Source: an uncultured Chlorobiaceae bacterium
GTDB lineage: Bacteria > Bacteroidota > Chlorobiia > Chlorobiales > Chlorobiaceae
Length of the DNA stretch: 46,376 nt
Reading direction: 5' to 3'
Assembly (NCBI GenBank): GCA_903994525.1
Contig: CAJEXW010000019.1
Coordinates: 1-46,376, forward strand
Shown: positions 34,072-42,119 of the stretch, piece by piece
How positions within the stretch are numbered: the stretch's first letter is position 1
How the letters are laid out: each line of letters opens with the position of its first letter
Notes under the pieces: model-generated
The model's input: only the letters and a program-made list of their open reading frames with translations
Databases searched by the model: none
What the model was told of the DNA's origin: nothing
Made by a program: the position numbers and the translations under genes

Positions 34072-35073
34072 ATGATTAACAAAATTCTCATTACAGGTGC
34101 CGACGGCTTTATCGGTTCGCACCTGACCGAAGCGCTTGTTCGTCAAGGCTATAGGGTTCGTGCTTTTGTTCTCTACAACTCTTTCAATTCATGGGGATGG
34201 CTTGACCATTGCGCACCTGATGTTAAAGGAAAGTTTGAGGTCTTCGCAGGTGATATTCGCGACCCGCACGGGGTAAAGGAGGCAATGAAGGGCTGCGATG
34301 TGGTACTGCATCTGGCGGCACTCATAGCGATACCCTACTCGTATCACTCGCCCGATACCTATGTTGACACCAATGTTAAAGGTACGCTCAATGTCTTGCA
34401 GGCTGCACGGGAACTTGGTGTCAAAAGGATAGTTCACACCTCCACTAGTGAGGTCTATGGCACAGCACGTTTTGTGCCGATTACCGAAGAGCATCCGTTG
34501 CAGGGGCAGTCACCTTACTCTGCCACAAAGATTGCTGCTGATCAGTTGGCCTACTCATTTTTCGCCTCTTTTGGTTTGCCGGTAGTTATTGTAAGACCTT
34601 TCAACACCTACGGCCCCCGTCAGTCTGCCCGAGCTGTTATTCCGACCATCATTACCCAAATTGCCAGTGGTAAACGGCAAATAAAACTTGGTGCCGTTTC
34701 GCCCACGCGTGATTTCAATTTTGTGGGAGACACGGTCGCCGGATTTATTGCGGCGATGAACTCCGATCAAGGCTTGGGTGAGGTCGTCAACTTTGGCAGT
34801 AACTTTGAGATATCCATCGGTGATACAGTTCAGTTGATTGCGGAAGTGATGAACACCGAGATTGAAATTATTACTGACGAGGATCGTTTGCGTCCAGCGA
34901 ACTCTGAGGTTGAGCGGTTATGGGCTGATAATTCTAAAGCCCGTCAACTATTCGGATGGCAGCCAAGCTATGGAGGTCGTGAGGGGTTCAAGCGCGGTCT
35001 TGCTGAGACTGCGGAATGGTTCATGAACCCTGCGAATTTGGCCAGTTACAAATCGGATATATACAACCTGTGA
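34072..35073 (+). CDS. legB: Nucleotide-sugar 4,6-dehydratase, LegB-like
   Basis: A 333-residue extended SDR with ITGADGFIGSHLTEALV, HTSTSEVYGTA and the YxxxK in SPYSATKIAADQLA, followed by VRPFNTYGPRQS. It resembles LegB, which forms the 4-keto-6-deoxy intermediate from GDP- or UDP-GlcNAc at the start of legionaminic acid synthesis. The LegC-like aminotransferase, LegI, LegG and LegF homologues downstream support this. The two are separated by a PIN toxin-antitoxin pair. Start ATG 34072 is 6 bases after the ABC remnant's stop, with no strong ribosome site. Confidence 0.88.
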   Translation: MINKILITGADGFIGSHLTEALVRQGYRVRAFVLYNSFNSWGWLDHCAPDVKGKFEVFAGDIRDPHGVKEAMKGCDVVLHLAALIAIPYSYHSPDTYVDTNVKGTLNVLQAARELGVKRIVHTSTSEVYGTARFVPITEEHPLQGQSPYSATKIAADQLAYSFFASFGLPVVIVRPFNTYGPRQSARAVIPTIITQIASGKRQIKLGAVSPTRDFNFVGDTVAGFIAAMNSDQGLGEVVNFGSNFEISIGDTVQLIAEVMNTEIEIITDEDRLRPANSEVERLWADNSKARQLFGWQPSYGGREGFKRGLAETAEWFMNPANLASYKSDIYNL

Positions 35074-35121
35074 ACGATGTGCGCATATCAGTAATTTAGG
35101 AAAACCATCGAGGAGATAGTT

Positions 35122-35352
35122 ATGCTGCAAAGTTATGAAGCCATCTATGAGCACGGAGACATAAAATGGCTCGGAGATAAGCCGCCGCTCAGGCAGGCGT
35201 ACGTTATCGTAACAATCCTTGCTGAGAAGGACGCAACAGCGGTTTCAATACAGAAACATCAGCCATCACCTCTCATTGCAGGAAAAGGTAAAATACTGGG
35301 TGATATAATCACTCCGGTGTCGCCGGCAGAAGAGTGGAGTTGCCTCAAATGA
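35122..35352 (+). CDS. Antitoxin-like protein of PIN toxin pair
   Basis: A 76-residue protein with a strong ribosome site (GAGGAGA about 6 bases before ATG 35122). It starts MLQSYEAIYEHGDIKWLG and has the strand YVIVTIL; the layout resembles the protein at 3319. It overlaps the PIN-toxin start by ATGA (35349-35352), as antitoxins of VapBC-type pairs do. The exact antitoxin family is not recognised. Confidence 0.75.
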   Translation: MLQSYEAIYEHGDIKWLGDKPPLRQAYVIVTILAEKDATAVSIQKHQPSPLIAGKGKILGDIITPVSPAEEWSCLK

Positions 35353-35744
35353 TTGTGCTTGATACGCATGTCTGGGTGAAATGGATCATCAACGGCAATT
35401 CAGCTCTGTCTGAAACAATTGTCAATGCTCTCTCGGTGGACAGTCATTGGGCGGTTTCGGCAATATCCTGTTTTGAGGTTACTTTGTTGGTCAAACGAGG
35501 AAAGCTCCAGTTGTTGTTACCTGTTGAAGCCTGGATAAACGAAGGACTTGAAAATTCAGGTATCAAATCCCTTCCTGTTACCTGCGAAATTATGCATAAA
35601 GCCGTTATGCTTACAGACATTCACAGGGATCCTGCAGATCGGATAATTATTGCAACGGCTCTTGTCTATGATGCAAAGCTCGCAAGTATAGATACTGTAT
35701 TTCCAGATTACAGTGAACTGCAAGGAAGATTGTTCGGTAAATGA
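35349..35744 (+). CDS. PIN-domain (VapC-type) toxin
   Basis: A 131-residue PIN-domain RNase. The acidic active-site residues are D5 (MIVLDTHVW), E43 (SCFEVTLL) and D97 (DPADRIIIATAL), with D94 nearby. VapC-type toxins cleave tRNA or rRNA. ATG 35349 is preferred over an upstream in-frame start at 35334 because it begins the domain and overlaps the antitoxin stop. It splits legB from legC and has no evident sugar role. Confidence 0.88.
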   Translation: MIVLDTHVWVKWIINGNSALSETIVNALSVDSHWAVSAISCFEVTLLVKRGKLQLLLPVEAWINEGLENSGIKSLPVTCEIMHKAVMLTDIHRDPADRIIIATALVYDAKLASIDTVFPDYSELQGRLFGK

Positions 35745-35883
35745 ATTGCCAAAAAATTGACGGCAATGGATGTAACGATTTATCTTAAAAAAGGATAACA
35801 TTATTTCCCCGGGTTTTGATAAATGTGCTATTGGCGTTGTTGTGTTTTTTTCAATTTATCGACAGGTTGAAATAAGGTAAATC

Positions 35884-37071
35884 TTGAACATGTTGAGTTC
35901 ATCTGTCAGATTTGTCGATCAGGTCATTTCCGCTCTTCGTGCCGTTATCGGCCAGAAATGCGCTGTTTTGCATGAACCAAACTTTTCTGGCAACGAGTGG
36001 CTCTATCTCAAAGAGTGTCTCGATTCAACCTTTGTCTCATCCGTTGGCAAGTTTGTTGACCGCTTCGAGGTTGATCTTGCAGCCTTCACAGGTGCCAAAC
36101 ATGCGGTTGCTGTGGTGAATGGCACTGCCGCTCTGCACATTGCGTTAAAACTGGTAGGAGTGAATACTGGCGATGAGGTATTGATTCCGGCTCTTACCTT
36201 TGTTGCTACCGCCAATGCCGTGACCTATTGCGGCGCAACACCGCATTTTGTGGATAGTGAGGAAAAAACGTTAGGCGTTGATGCTGTAAAGTTGCGTGAC
36301 TATCTCGAACACCATACCGAGCAGCGTGCAGGTCAGTGTATCAACAGCACAACAGGAAAGGTCATCCGGGCTCTCGTACCCATGCACACCTTTGGTCATC
36401 CTGTTGATTTGGATCGAGTAATGGCTGTAGCACACGATTTTAATCTTGCACTTGTTGAAGATGCAGCCGAGTCTCTTGGCAGTTACTATCACGGTCGCCA
36501 TACCGGAACGTTTGGTTTGATGGGCACCTTGAGTTTTAACGGCAACAAGACCATTACTACTGGAGGGGGTGGCGCAATATTGACAGATGATGCAGAGCTT
36601 GCCCGCCATGCCAAGCATTTGACCACTACAGCCAAGTTGCCACATGCATGGGAGTACCGCCATGATGAAATCGGTTATAACTACCGTATGCCCAACATTA
36701 ATGCGGCTTTGGGTTGTGCGCAGTTGGAGCAGTTGCCAGCAATTCTTGCAGCAAAAAGGGAGCTGTTTCAGCGTTACCAAGCGGCATTCGCAACAGTGTC
36801 GGGTATCAGGCTGATGGAGGAACCGGCACACTGTCAAAGCAACTACTGGTTGCAAACTCTTGTCCTTGTTTCAAACAATGCCGATCAACGCGATATTCTG
36901 CTTCAAGCCACGAACGATGCTGGCTTCATGACTCGACCTGCATGGATTTTGATGCACGACCTGGCGCCATTCAGGGGATGCCCTCGCATGGATTTGGCTG
37001 GCGCAGAGTCGCTTGTGCGGAGGTTGATTAATATTCCGAGTAGTGCAACTCTGCTTCAAGTGGTCTCATGA
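35884..37071 (+). CDS. legC: Aminotransferase, LegC-like
   Basis: A 395-residue DegT-family PLP enzyme. LHEPNFSGNEWLYLKECLD and VSSVGKFVDRFE match the LegC N-terminus; VVNGTAALHIALKLVGV, VEDAAESLGSYY and SFNGNKTITTGGGG (Schiff-base lysine) form the active site. LegC aminates C4 of the 4-keto sugar from LegB. TTG 35884 lies 6 bases after an AAGG and is the likely start; ATG 35890 is the alternative. Overlaps the acetyltransferase gene by ATGA (37068-37071). The 139 bases before it hold no gene I can see. Confidence 0.9.
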   Translation: MNMLSSSVRFVDQVISALRAVIGQKCAVLHEPNFSGNEWLYLKECLDSTFVSSVGKFVDRFEVDLAAFTGAKHAVAVVNGTAALHIALKLVGVNTGDEVLIPALTFVATANAVTYCGATPHFVDSEEKTLGVDAVKLRDYLEHHTEQRAGQCINSTTGKVIRALVPMHTFGHPVDLDRVMAVAHDFNLALVEDAAESLGSYYHGRHTGTFGLMGTLSFNGNKTITTGGGGAILTDDAELARHAKHLTTTAKLPHAWEYRHDEIGYNYRMPNINAALGCAQLEQLPAILAAKRELFQRYQAAFATVSGIRLMEEPAHCQSNYWLQTLVLVSNNADQRDILLQATNDAGFMTRPAWILMHDLAPFRGCPRMDLAGAESLVRRLINIPSSATLLQVVS

Positions 37072-37679
37072 GCAAACCGAACATCATACTTCTTGGCGCT
37101 GGTGGCCACGCACACTCTTGCATTGACGTAATAGAGCAACAAGGTCAATACCACATTGCCGGATTGGTTGGAATGCTGCATGAAATGCACGACAAGCACT
37201 TGGGCTATCCGGTTATAGCCACCGATGACGACTTGCCTGAGTTGTTCAAACAGTACAAATACGCATTGGTTACCGTTGGTCAGATCAAGTCGCCTGAAAT
37301 CAGGATACAACTCTTTCAGCGACTGTCAGGATTAGGGTTTACGATGCCGATAGTCATATCTCCGCGGGCTTACGTATCAAGACATGCTGTGGTGGGCAAT
37401 GGTACCATCGTCATGCACGGCGCAGTGATTAACGCAGGAGCAAGGGTGGGCGCAAACTGTATTATCAATACCAATGCATTGGTTGAGCATGATGCAACGG
37501 TTGGCAATCATTGTCATATCTCTACAGGCAGTATTGTCAATGGTGGCACCATTATTCAGCAGAAAACTTTTATAGGGAGCAACGCAATGATCAGCAATAA
37601 TATTGAGGTTGGGGAAAATAATATTGTTAGAGGGGGGGGGGTAGTAGTGCGCCCGTTACCTTCAACCCAGCGCCTCTGA
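37068..37679 (+). CDS. PglD/NeuD-like sugar N-acetyltransferase with a 3' G10 tract
   Basis: A 203-residue protein. An N-terminal Rossmann-like domain (NIILLGAGGHAHSCIDVIEQ) is followed by hexapeptide repeats of a left-handed beta helix from about residue 105 (VVGNGTIVMHGAVINAGARVG), with HDATVGNHCHIS holding the catalytic histidine. It should acetylate the C4 amine made by LegC. The last codons cross ten G (37632-37641): present length gives IVRGGGVVVRPLPSTQRL then TGA, which resembles the usual C-terminal strand. Nine G would end at TAG right after the tract; eleven or eight G would fuse it to the formyltransferase downstream. Confidence 0.88.
   Translation: MSKPNIILLGAGGHAHSCIDVIEQQGQYHIAGLVGMLHEMHDKHLGYPVIATDDDLPELFKQYKYALVTVGQIKSPEIRIQLFQRLSGLGFTMPIVISPRAYVSRHAVVGNGTIVMHGAVINAGARVGANCIINTNALVEHDATVGNHCHISTGSIVNGGTIIQQKTFIGSNAMISNNIEVGENNIVRGGGVVVRPLPSTQRL
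37632..37641 (+). repeat. G10 homopolymer at the acetyltransferase 3' end
   Basis: Ten consecutive G. The reading of the following bases differs for each tract length: 10 gives the normal acetyltransferase end, 9 an immediate TAG, 11 or 8 an uninterrupted frame into the formyltransferase gene. Confidence 0.97.
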
Positions 37680-38560
37680 CGATTGGTTATTTTGCTGATG
37701 GACCATGGGCACACCAGGCTTTCGACAGGCTTTTTGCTGATAACTCTTTGCACATTGCATTCGTCTGTGCAAGAAATGACAAGCCTGACGAGGTACTACA
37801 AGAGAAGGCGTTAAAAAATGGAATTGATTTCCTGATCCATCCTAAAATCAATTCGGATGAGTTTTATGAGACCGTTAAACAGTATTCCTGCGATTTGTTT
37901 GTTTCCATGTCTTTTAACCAGATTTTTAAGAGGCGCCTTATCCACCTTCCACCACAAGGGACAATCAACTGCCACGCAGGAAAATTGCCTTTTTATCGAG
38001 GAAGGAATATTCTTAACTGGGCATTGATTAATGATGAACCGGAGTTTGGGATAACGGTACACTCTATGGACGAAGGAATTGATACCGGTGACATCATTCT
38101 CCAACAAAGTCATCCGATTTCTGATAATGACAATTATGCGACGTTGCTTGAGAGGGCTTATGAGGGGTGCGCCTCATTACTCTATGATGCTGTAAGGCAG
38201 ATTCAAAACGGTACATCAAAAAGAATACCTCAGGATTTTATACACCCATCAGGAATGTACTGCCCTGCTCGTATGGCAGGAGATGAACAATTGAAATGGA
38301 CGCAACCGTCAAGAGATGTTTTCAATTTTGTCCGTGCAATCTGTAAGCCAGGGCCACAAGCAAGAACAAGCTTGAATGGCAAGGAGATATTGATTAACAA
38401 GGTCATTTGGATGCCTCAAGCACCACAGTACAAGGGTGTGCCTGGTGCTGTTCTTCAGAAAGATGAATTGGGTTTTATTGTTAAAACACTTGATTCCTAT
38501 GTCAGGGTGGTAGAGTGGAGTAGTGAGGTTAAGATTAAAGTTGGAGATCGTTTAGGATGA
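37676..38560 (+). CDS. Formyltransferase-like protein (sugar N-formyltransferase candidate)
   Basis: The frame encodes a methionyl-tRNA-formyltransferase-type fold: TIGYFADGPWAHQAF, HIAFVCARNDKPDEVL, then INCHAGKLPFYRGRNILNWALIND, where the N-x-H-x(n)-Asp arrangement of formyl transfer is seen with GDIILQQ. Sugar N-formyltransferases of this fold formylate 4-amino sugars. No ATG precedes the conserved first strand: the first start codon is TTG 37748, which would delete about 24 residues, while CTG 37676 overlaps the acetyltransferase stop as CTGA, mimicking the usual ATGA coupling. An in-frame TAG at 37628 lies just before the G tract. I place the start at 37676 as the best guess; the end is shared with the NeuB-like gene start. 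Confidence 0.75.
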   Translation: MTIGYFADGPWAHQAFDRLFADNSLHIAFVCARNDKPDEVLQEKALKNGIDFLIHPKINSDEFYETVKQYSCDLFVSMSFNQIFKRRLIHLPPQGTINCHAGKLPFYRGRNILNWALINDEPEFGITVHSMDEGIDTGDIILQQSHPISDNDNYATLLERAYEGCASLLYDAVRQIQNGTSKRIPQDFIHPSGMYCPARMAGDEQLKWTQPSRDVFNFVRAICKPGPQARTSLNGKEILINKVIWMPQAPQYKGVPGAVLQKDELGFIVKTLDSYVRVVEWSSEVKIKVGDRLG

Positions 38561-39552
38561 AGGTATTGATTATCGCTGAAGCCGGGGTCAATCATAATGG
38601 TGACATGGAGTTAGCCAAAAAGTTGATTGATGTTGCAGCCCAAGCTGGAGCTGATCTTGTCAAGTTCCAGACCTTCAATGCTAACCGTCAAGCTACACAC
38701 GCTGCCAAAAAGGCTGACTACCAGACAAAGAGCACGGATGGCAATGAATCGCAGCATGAGATGCTCCGCCGACTGGAACTTACACCTGAAATGCACAACG
38801 AACTCATTGCCCATTGTGCATTGCGAAATATCGGTTTTTTCTCCACAGGTTTTGATATTGAGAGCGTCGATCTTCTGGTGAGTCTCGGTCAACAGCAGTT
38901 CAAGATTCCATCTGGAGAGATCACTAATCTCCCTTACCTGCGCCATATTGGCCAATTTGGTAAGCCTGTTATTCTCTCCACCGGGATGGCAACGTTGGGA
39001 GATATTGAAGCGGCAATTGAGGTGCTTGAAAAAGCTGGAACCTCACGTGCCAAGCTGACACTGCTGCATTGCACCACAGAATATCCTACGCCCATGGCAG
39101 AGGTAAATCTTCGAGCCATGCAGAGCATCCATAGTGCGTTTGGTGTAGCAGTGGGTTATTCAGACCATACGCAAGGCATCGAAATTGCCATTGCCGCTGT
39201 TGCTTTGGGAGCAACCGTTATCGAAAAGCACTTTACCCTCGATCGCAATTTACCAGGTCCCGACCACAAGGCAAGTCTTGAGCCGCATGAACTGAAAGCC
39301 ATGGTGACAGCCATTCGCAATATCGAAGTTGCTCTCGGTGATGGTATCAAACGCCTTACTCCAGGCGAAGCAAAGAACAAGCCCGTTGCCCGTAAATCAC
39401 TGGTTGCCAGTAAGGCGATTAAAGCTGGTGAACTGTTCAGTGGACAGAACGTCACTGCCAAACGCCCCGGCACAGGTATTTCACCCATGCGCTGGGATGA
39501 AATTATAGGACAAGTTGCCCGGAAAGATTATGACGAGGATGATTTGATATGA
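38557..39552 (+). CDS. legI: Nonulosonic acid synthase, LegI/NeuB-like
   Basis: A 331-residue NeuB-family enzyme that condenses phosphoenolpyruvate with a 2,4-diamino (or acyl-amino) 6-deoxy sugar to give a nonulosonic acid. AEAGVNHNGDMELAKKLID, KFQTF, STGMATLGDIE, GYSDHTQG and EKHFTLDRNLPGPDH are all family blocks; the C-terminal about 60 residues form the SAF antifreeze-like domain (RKSLVASKAIKAGELF). ATGA overlaps at both ends (38557 with the previous gene, 39549 with the ORF6N remnant). Genes LegB, LegC and LegG point to legionaminic rather than sialic acid. Confidence 0.93.
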   Translation: MKVLIIAEAGVNHNGDMELAKKLIDVAAQAGADLVKFQTFNANRQATHAAKKADYQTKSTDGNESQHEMLRRLELTPEMHNELIAHCALRNIGFFSTGFDIESVDLLVSLGQQQFKIPSGEITNLPYLRHIGQFGKPVILSTGMATLGDIEAAIEVLEKAGTSRAKLTLLHCTTEYPTPMAEVNLRAMQSIHSAFGVAVGYSDHTQGIEIAIAAVALGATVIEKHFTLDRNLPGPDHKASLEPHELKAMVTAIRNIEVALGDGIKRLTPGEAKNKPVARKSLVASKAIKAGELFSGQNVTAKRPGTGISPMRWDEIIGQVARKDYDEDDLI

Positions 39553-39943
39553 GTGAGATCATAAAAATTGATAATTTAAAAGAGCTGATTATTGAGATAA
39601 GAGGTCAGAGTGTCTTGCTTGACAGTGATGTTGCTCAAATCTATGGGGTTGAGACCAGGGATATTAATCAAGCCGTGGCGAATAATCCGGATAAGTTCCT
39701 CAGGGTTATAAGTTAAAACTTTTAAAGCCTGAAAAATATGAACTGGTGGAAAATTTCCACCGGTTCGACAAGCTCAAGCACTCTACAGTAAATCCCAAGG
39801 CATTTACCGAAAAAGGGTTGTATATGCTTGCCACAATGCTCAAAAGTCCACAAGCAATACAGGCAACGATATCCATCATAGAGACCTTTTCTAAACACGC
39901 GGGAAGATTTCTGAGGGGAAACGGCCTTGCTGTGAGGGTTTGA
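39549..39943 (+). pseudogene. ORF6N-domain protein, frameshifted
   Basis: Frame one gives MSEIIKIDNLKELIIEIRGQ, LLDSDVAQIYGVETRDINQAV and NPDKFL, the ORF6N DNA-binding domain, and stops near 39716. After a shift at about 39700 a second frame continues with GYKLKLLKPEKYEL, NPKAFTEKGLYMLATMLKSP and IETFSK, the usual later part. One base is missing or added; the protein is broken. ORF6N proteins occur in phages and mobile islands, so this marks past mobile DNA inside the legionaminic cluster. It shares the ATGA of legI. Confidence 0.85.
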
Positions 39944-40028
39944 TCGCCCGGCACTGGTGTGTGATTATTCAGACAAAAAAAATGTTTATTATGGAAAGGG
40001 CAAGCGGATAACACAAAGAGAGGTGGTT

Positions 40029-40286
40029 ATGATAGCGATAAGCACAACAGAGTTGCGCAGGAATCTCAAGAAGTACCTGACCATGGCCAATAATGAGCGA
40101 GTTGTTATTCAGTATGGCAAAGCTGAGACATACGAGATTATTCCGGCAAAAAAAATTAGCGGCGCGGATAAGTATTTCTCCAATCCGAGATTGTTGGCAG
40201 CGCTGAAAGAGGCTGAGGAGGATATAGCTGCAGGTCGGGTACGGGAGGTAAAAGACTCCAGCCAACTATGGAAAGGTATACAGTAA
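40029..40286 (+). CDS. Phd/YefM-type antitoxin
   Basis: An 85-residue antitoxin: [21 protein letters not shown] is the Phd/YefM DNA-binding N-terminus, [20 protein letters not shown] the dimer strand, and the acidic tail ([18 protein letters not shown]) binds the toxin. AGAGGTGG just before ATG 40029 is a strong ribosome site; an earlier in-frame start at 39957 is less likely. It overlaps the toxin gene by 19 bases. In this family the antitoxin also represses its own promoter, so a promoter should lie in 39944-40028. Confidence 0.88.
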   Translation: MIAISTTELRRNLKKYLTMANNERVVIQYGKAETYEIIPAKKISGADKYFSNPRLLAALKEAEEDIAAGRVREVKDSSQLWKGIQ

Positions 40287-40549
40287 AATTTACGGCCAAG
40301 GCTGATAAAGATCTTCTCTACTGGCAAAAACATGGGGATAAGTCGATCCTGAGGAAAATTGAAAAAATCATTGATGAGCTGACTGAACATCCTGCCTTTG
40401 GTACGGGAAAAGCCGAACAGCTCAGAGGTAATTTATCTGGTTATTGGTCGAGAAGATTGAACAGAAAGGAGCGGTTGATTTACACAATCAATGATTCTGT
40501 TGTTACAGTTTATGTTCTTTCGCTACGAGGTCATTATGGTGACTCGTAA
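40268..40549 (+). CDS. yoeB: YoeB/Txe-type toxin
   Basis: A 93-residue ribosome-dependent mRNA interferase of the YoeB/Txe family. The core is [19 protein letters not shown], then [26 protein letters not shown] and [10 protein letters not shown], which hold the catalytic arginines and the C-terminal histidine. Start ATG 40268 inside the antitoxin gene; no other start fits. It sits between legI and legG with the ORF6N remnant, so it is probably a passenger module. Confidence 0.9.
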   Translation: MERYTVKFTAKADKDLLYWQKHGDKSILRKIEKIIDELTEHPAFGTGKAEQLRGNLSGYWSRRLNRKERLIYTINDSVVTVYVLSLRGHYGDS

Positions 40550-40575
40550 GCCTCTCTTTTTTATACATTGTATGG

Positions 40576-40702
40576 GGGTCACCCCAGCTACTGAGAAGGC
40601 AATTGGAACGTCGCTTCGGCGCACTGCCAGACGTGGGCACAAGAGCGGATAAGCAGTGCATCTGAGCTGCCATTGGAAGCGATATTTCGATACCTGTCGT
40701 AA
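40576..40702 (+). pseudogene. C-terminal fragment of a DUF4351/Rpn-type nuclease gene
   Basis: LLRRQLERRFGALPDV in one frame, then after a shift AQERISSASELPLEAIFRYL and a stop at 40700-40702. This matches the DUF4351 tail of PD-(D/E)XK transposase-like (Rpn) proteins. The remainder of the gene is absent. It is too short and frameshifted to be active. The stretch between 40550 and 40576 holds nothing else I can see. Confidence 0.6.
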
Positions 40703-40718
40703 TATAAGGAGACACAAA

Positions 40719-40922
40719 ATGAAGACTGACACAGACATCCGCTTTGAGGGCATTCGCGTCTTGATGCAAGTTTTGGGGACTGTTGAAGCCGAACGGTTTA
40801 TTGCTTTGATTAACCGTGAGCGTTTTGATTACACCGAGTGGCGAAAAAGTCAATGGCAGGATGAAACAGTTGCTTCCCTCGCCACCCGAGCTCGTGCTCT
40901 GCGTGAAAATGTTGGAGAATAA
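40719..40922 (+). CDS. Small conserved protein, possibly an antitoxin
   Basis: A 67-residue protein with a good ribosome site (AAGGAGA about 6 bases before ATG 40719). The segment FEGIRVLMQVLGTVEAERFIALINRERFDYTEWR looks like a small protein found next to toxin genes in many bacteria, and its short helical form would fit an antitoxin, but no toxin follows here. The frame is open upstream to 40656, but that part belongs to the DUF4351 remnant. Function not recognised. Confidence 0.6.
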   Translation: MKTDTDIRFEGIRVLMQVLGTVEAERFIALINRERFDYTEWRKSQWQDETVASLATRARALRENVGE

Positions 40923-40925
40923 GCG

Positions 40926-42104
40926 GTGCCCGTGACCACTGCCATGAGAAAAATCTGCATCATTACCGGCACCCGTGCCGAATATGGCTTGCTGCGCTGG
41001 GTGATGCAGTGCATCAAGGATGACCCTGAGCTGACGTTGCAAATCATTGCCACCGGTATGCACCTGTCACCTGAATTTGGTTTAACCTATCGCGACATTG
41101 AGCAGGGTGGCTTCCAGATTGACCGTAAGGTCGAAATGCTCACCAGCTCCGATACTCCTGTTGGCATAGCAAAGTCTATGGGCCTCGGTTTGATCGGTTT
41201 TGCTGATGCATTGAATGAATTGAAGCCAGATTTGATCGTAGTGCTCGGTGACCGCTTTGAAATATTCTCGGCAGTCTCGGCGGCGTTGGTTGCACGTATT
41301 CCTGTTGCCCACTTGCATGGAGGTGAACTGACCGAAGGTGCTTTTGACGATGCAATCCGTCATTCCATTACCAAAATGTCGCATCTCCATTTTGTTGCCG
41401 CCGAAGAGTACCGGAAGCGCGTGATCCAGCTTGGCGAGCAACCTGATCGTATTTTTCTGGTAGGAGGGCTTGGTATTGACAATATTAAGCGGCTAAAGTT
41501 GCTTGATCAAGAGGAATTGGAAGCTTCACTTGACTTCAAGCTTGGCTCAAAGAATCTTCTGATCACCTTTCATCCAGTAACGCTTGAGACCGCAACGGCT
41601 TCCGACCAAATGGCACAACTACTCGCGGCATTGGCAGAATTGGAGGATACACAGCTTATCTTTACGATGCCAAATGCAGACACTGATGGTAGGGTATTGA
41701 TCAAAATGGTGGAAGAGTTTGTAGCACAGCATGCTAATGCTCGCGCTTACACCTCTCTTGGTCAACTGCGATATTTGTCGTGCATTTCTCATGTTGATGG
41801 TGTTGTAGGTAATTCATCCAGCGGTTTAGCGGAAGTCCCCAGTTTCAAGAAAGGAACTATAAACATTGGTGATAGACAGCGGGGACGTCTTCAAGCCGCA
41901 AGCGTGATCAATTGTGAGCCAACTTTTCAGAGCATTACTGCCGCCTTTAAGACATTGCACTCTTTAGATTTTCAAAAGAGCTTAAGTAAGGTTATAAGTC
42001 CCTATGGAGATGGCGGCGCAAGTGTAAAAGTTGTTGAAATATTAAAAAACTATTCACTTTGCGGAATGGTAAAAAAGATGTTTTATGATCTTTGTAATGA
42101 ATGA
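40926..42104 (+). CDS. legG: UDP/GDP-sugar 2-epimerase (hydrolysing), LegG/NeuC-like
   Basis: A 392-residue GT-B-fold epimerase. ITGTRAEYGLLRWVM is the family N-terminus, VLGDRFEIFSAVSAALV and HLHGGELTEGAFDDAIRHSI hold the active site, and NSSSGLAEVPSFKKGTINIGDRQRGR the C-terminal donor site. LegG removes the nucleotide and inverts C2 to give 2,4-diacetamido-2,4,6-trideoxymannose. GTG 40926 lies 8 bases after GGAGA and is taken as start; ATG 40944 gives a typical N-terminus too but has no ribosome site. Confidence 0.92.
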   Translation: MPVTTAMRKICIITGTRAEYGLLRWVMQCIKDDPELTLQIIATGMHLSPEFGLTYRDIEQGGFQIDRKVEMLTSSDTPVGIAKSMGLGLIGFADALNELKPDLIVVLGDRFEIFSAVSAALVARIPVAHLHGGELTEGAFDDAIRHSITKMSHLHFVAAEEYRKRVIQLGEQPDRIFLVGGLGIDNIKRLKLLDQEELEASLDFKLGSKNLLITFHPVTLETATASDQMAQLLAALAELEDTQLIFTMPNADTDGRVLIKMVEEFVAQHANARAYTSLGQLRYLSCISHVDGVVGNSSSGLAEVPSFKKGTINIGDRQRGRLQAASVINCEPTFQSITAAFKTLHSLDFQKSLSKVISPYGDGGASVKVVEILKNYSLCGMVKKMFYDLCNE

Positions 42105-42119
42105 GTTACGAAAGAAAGA

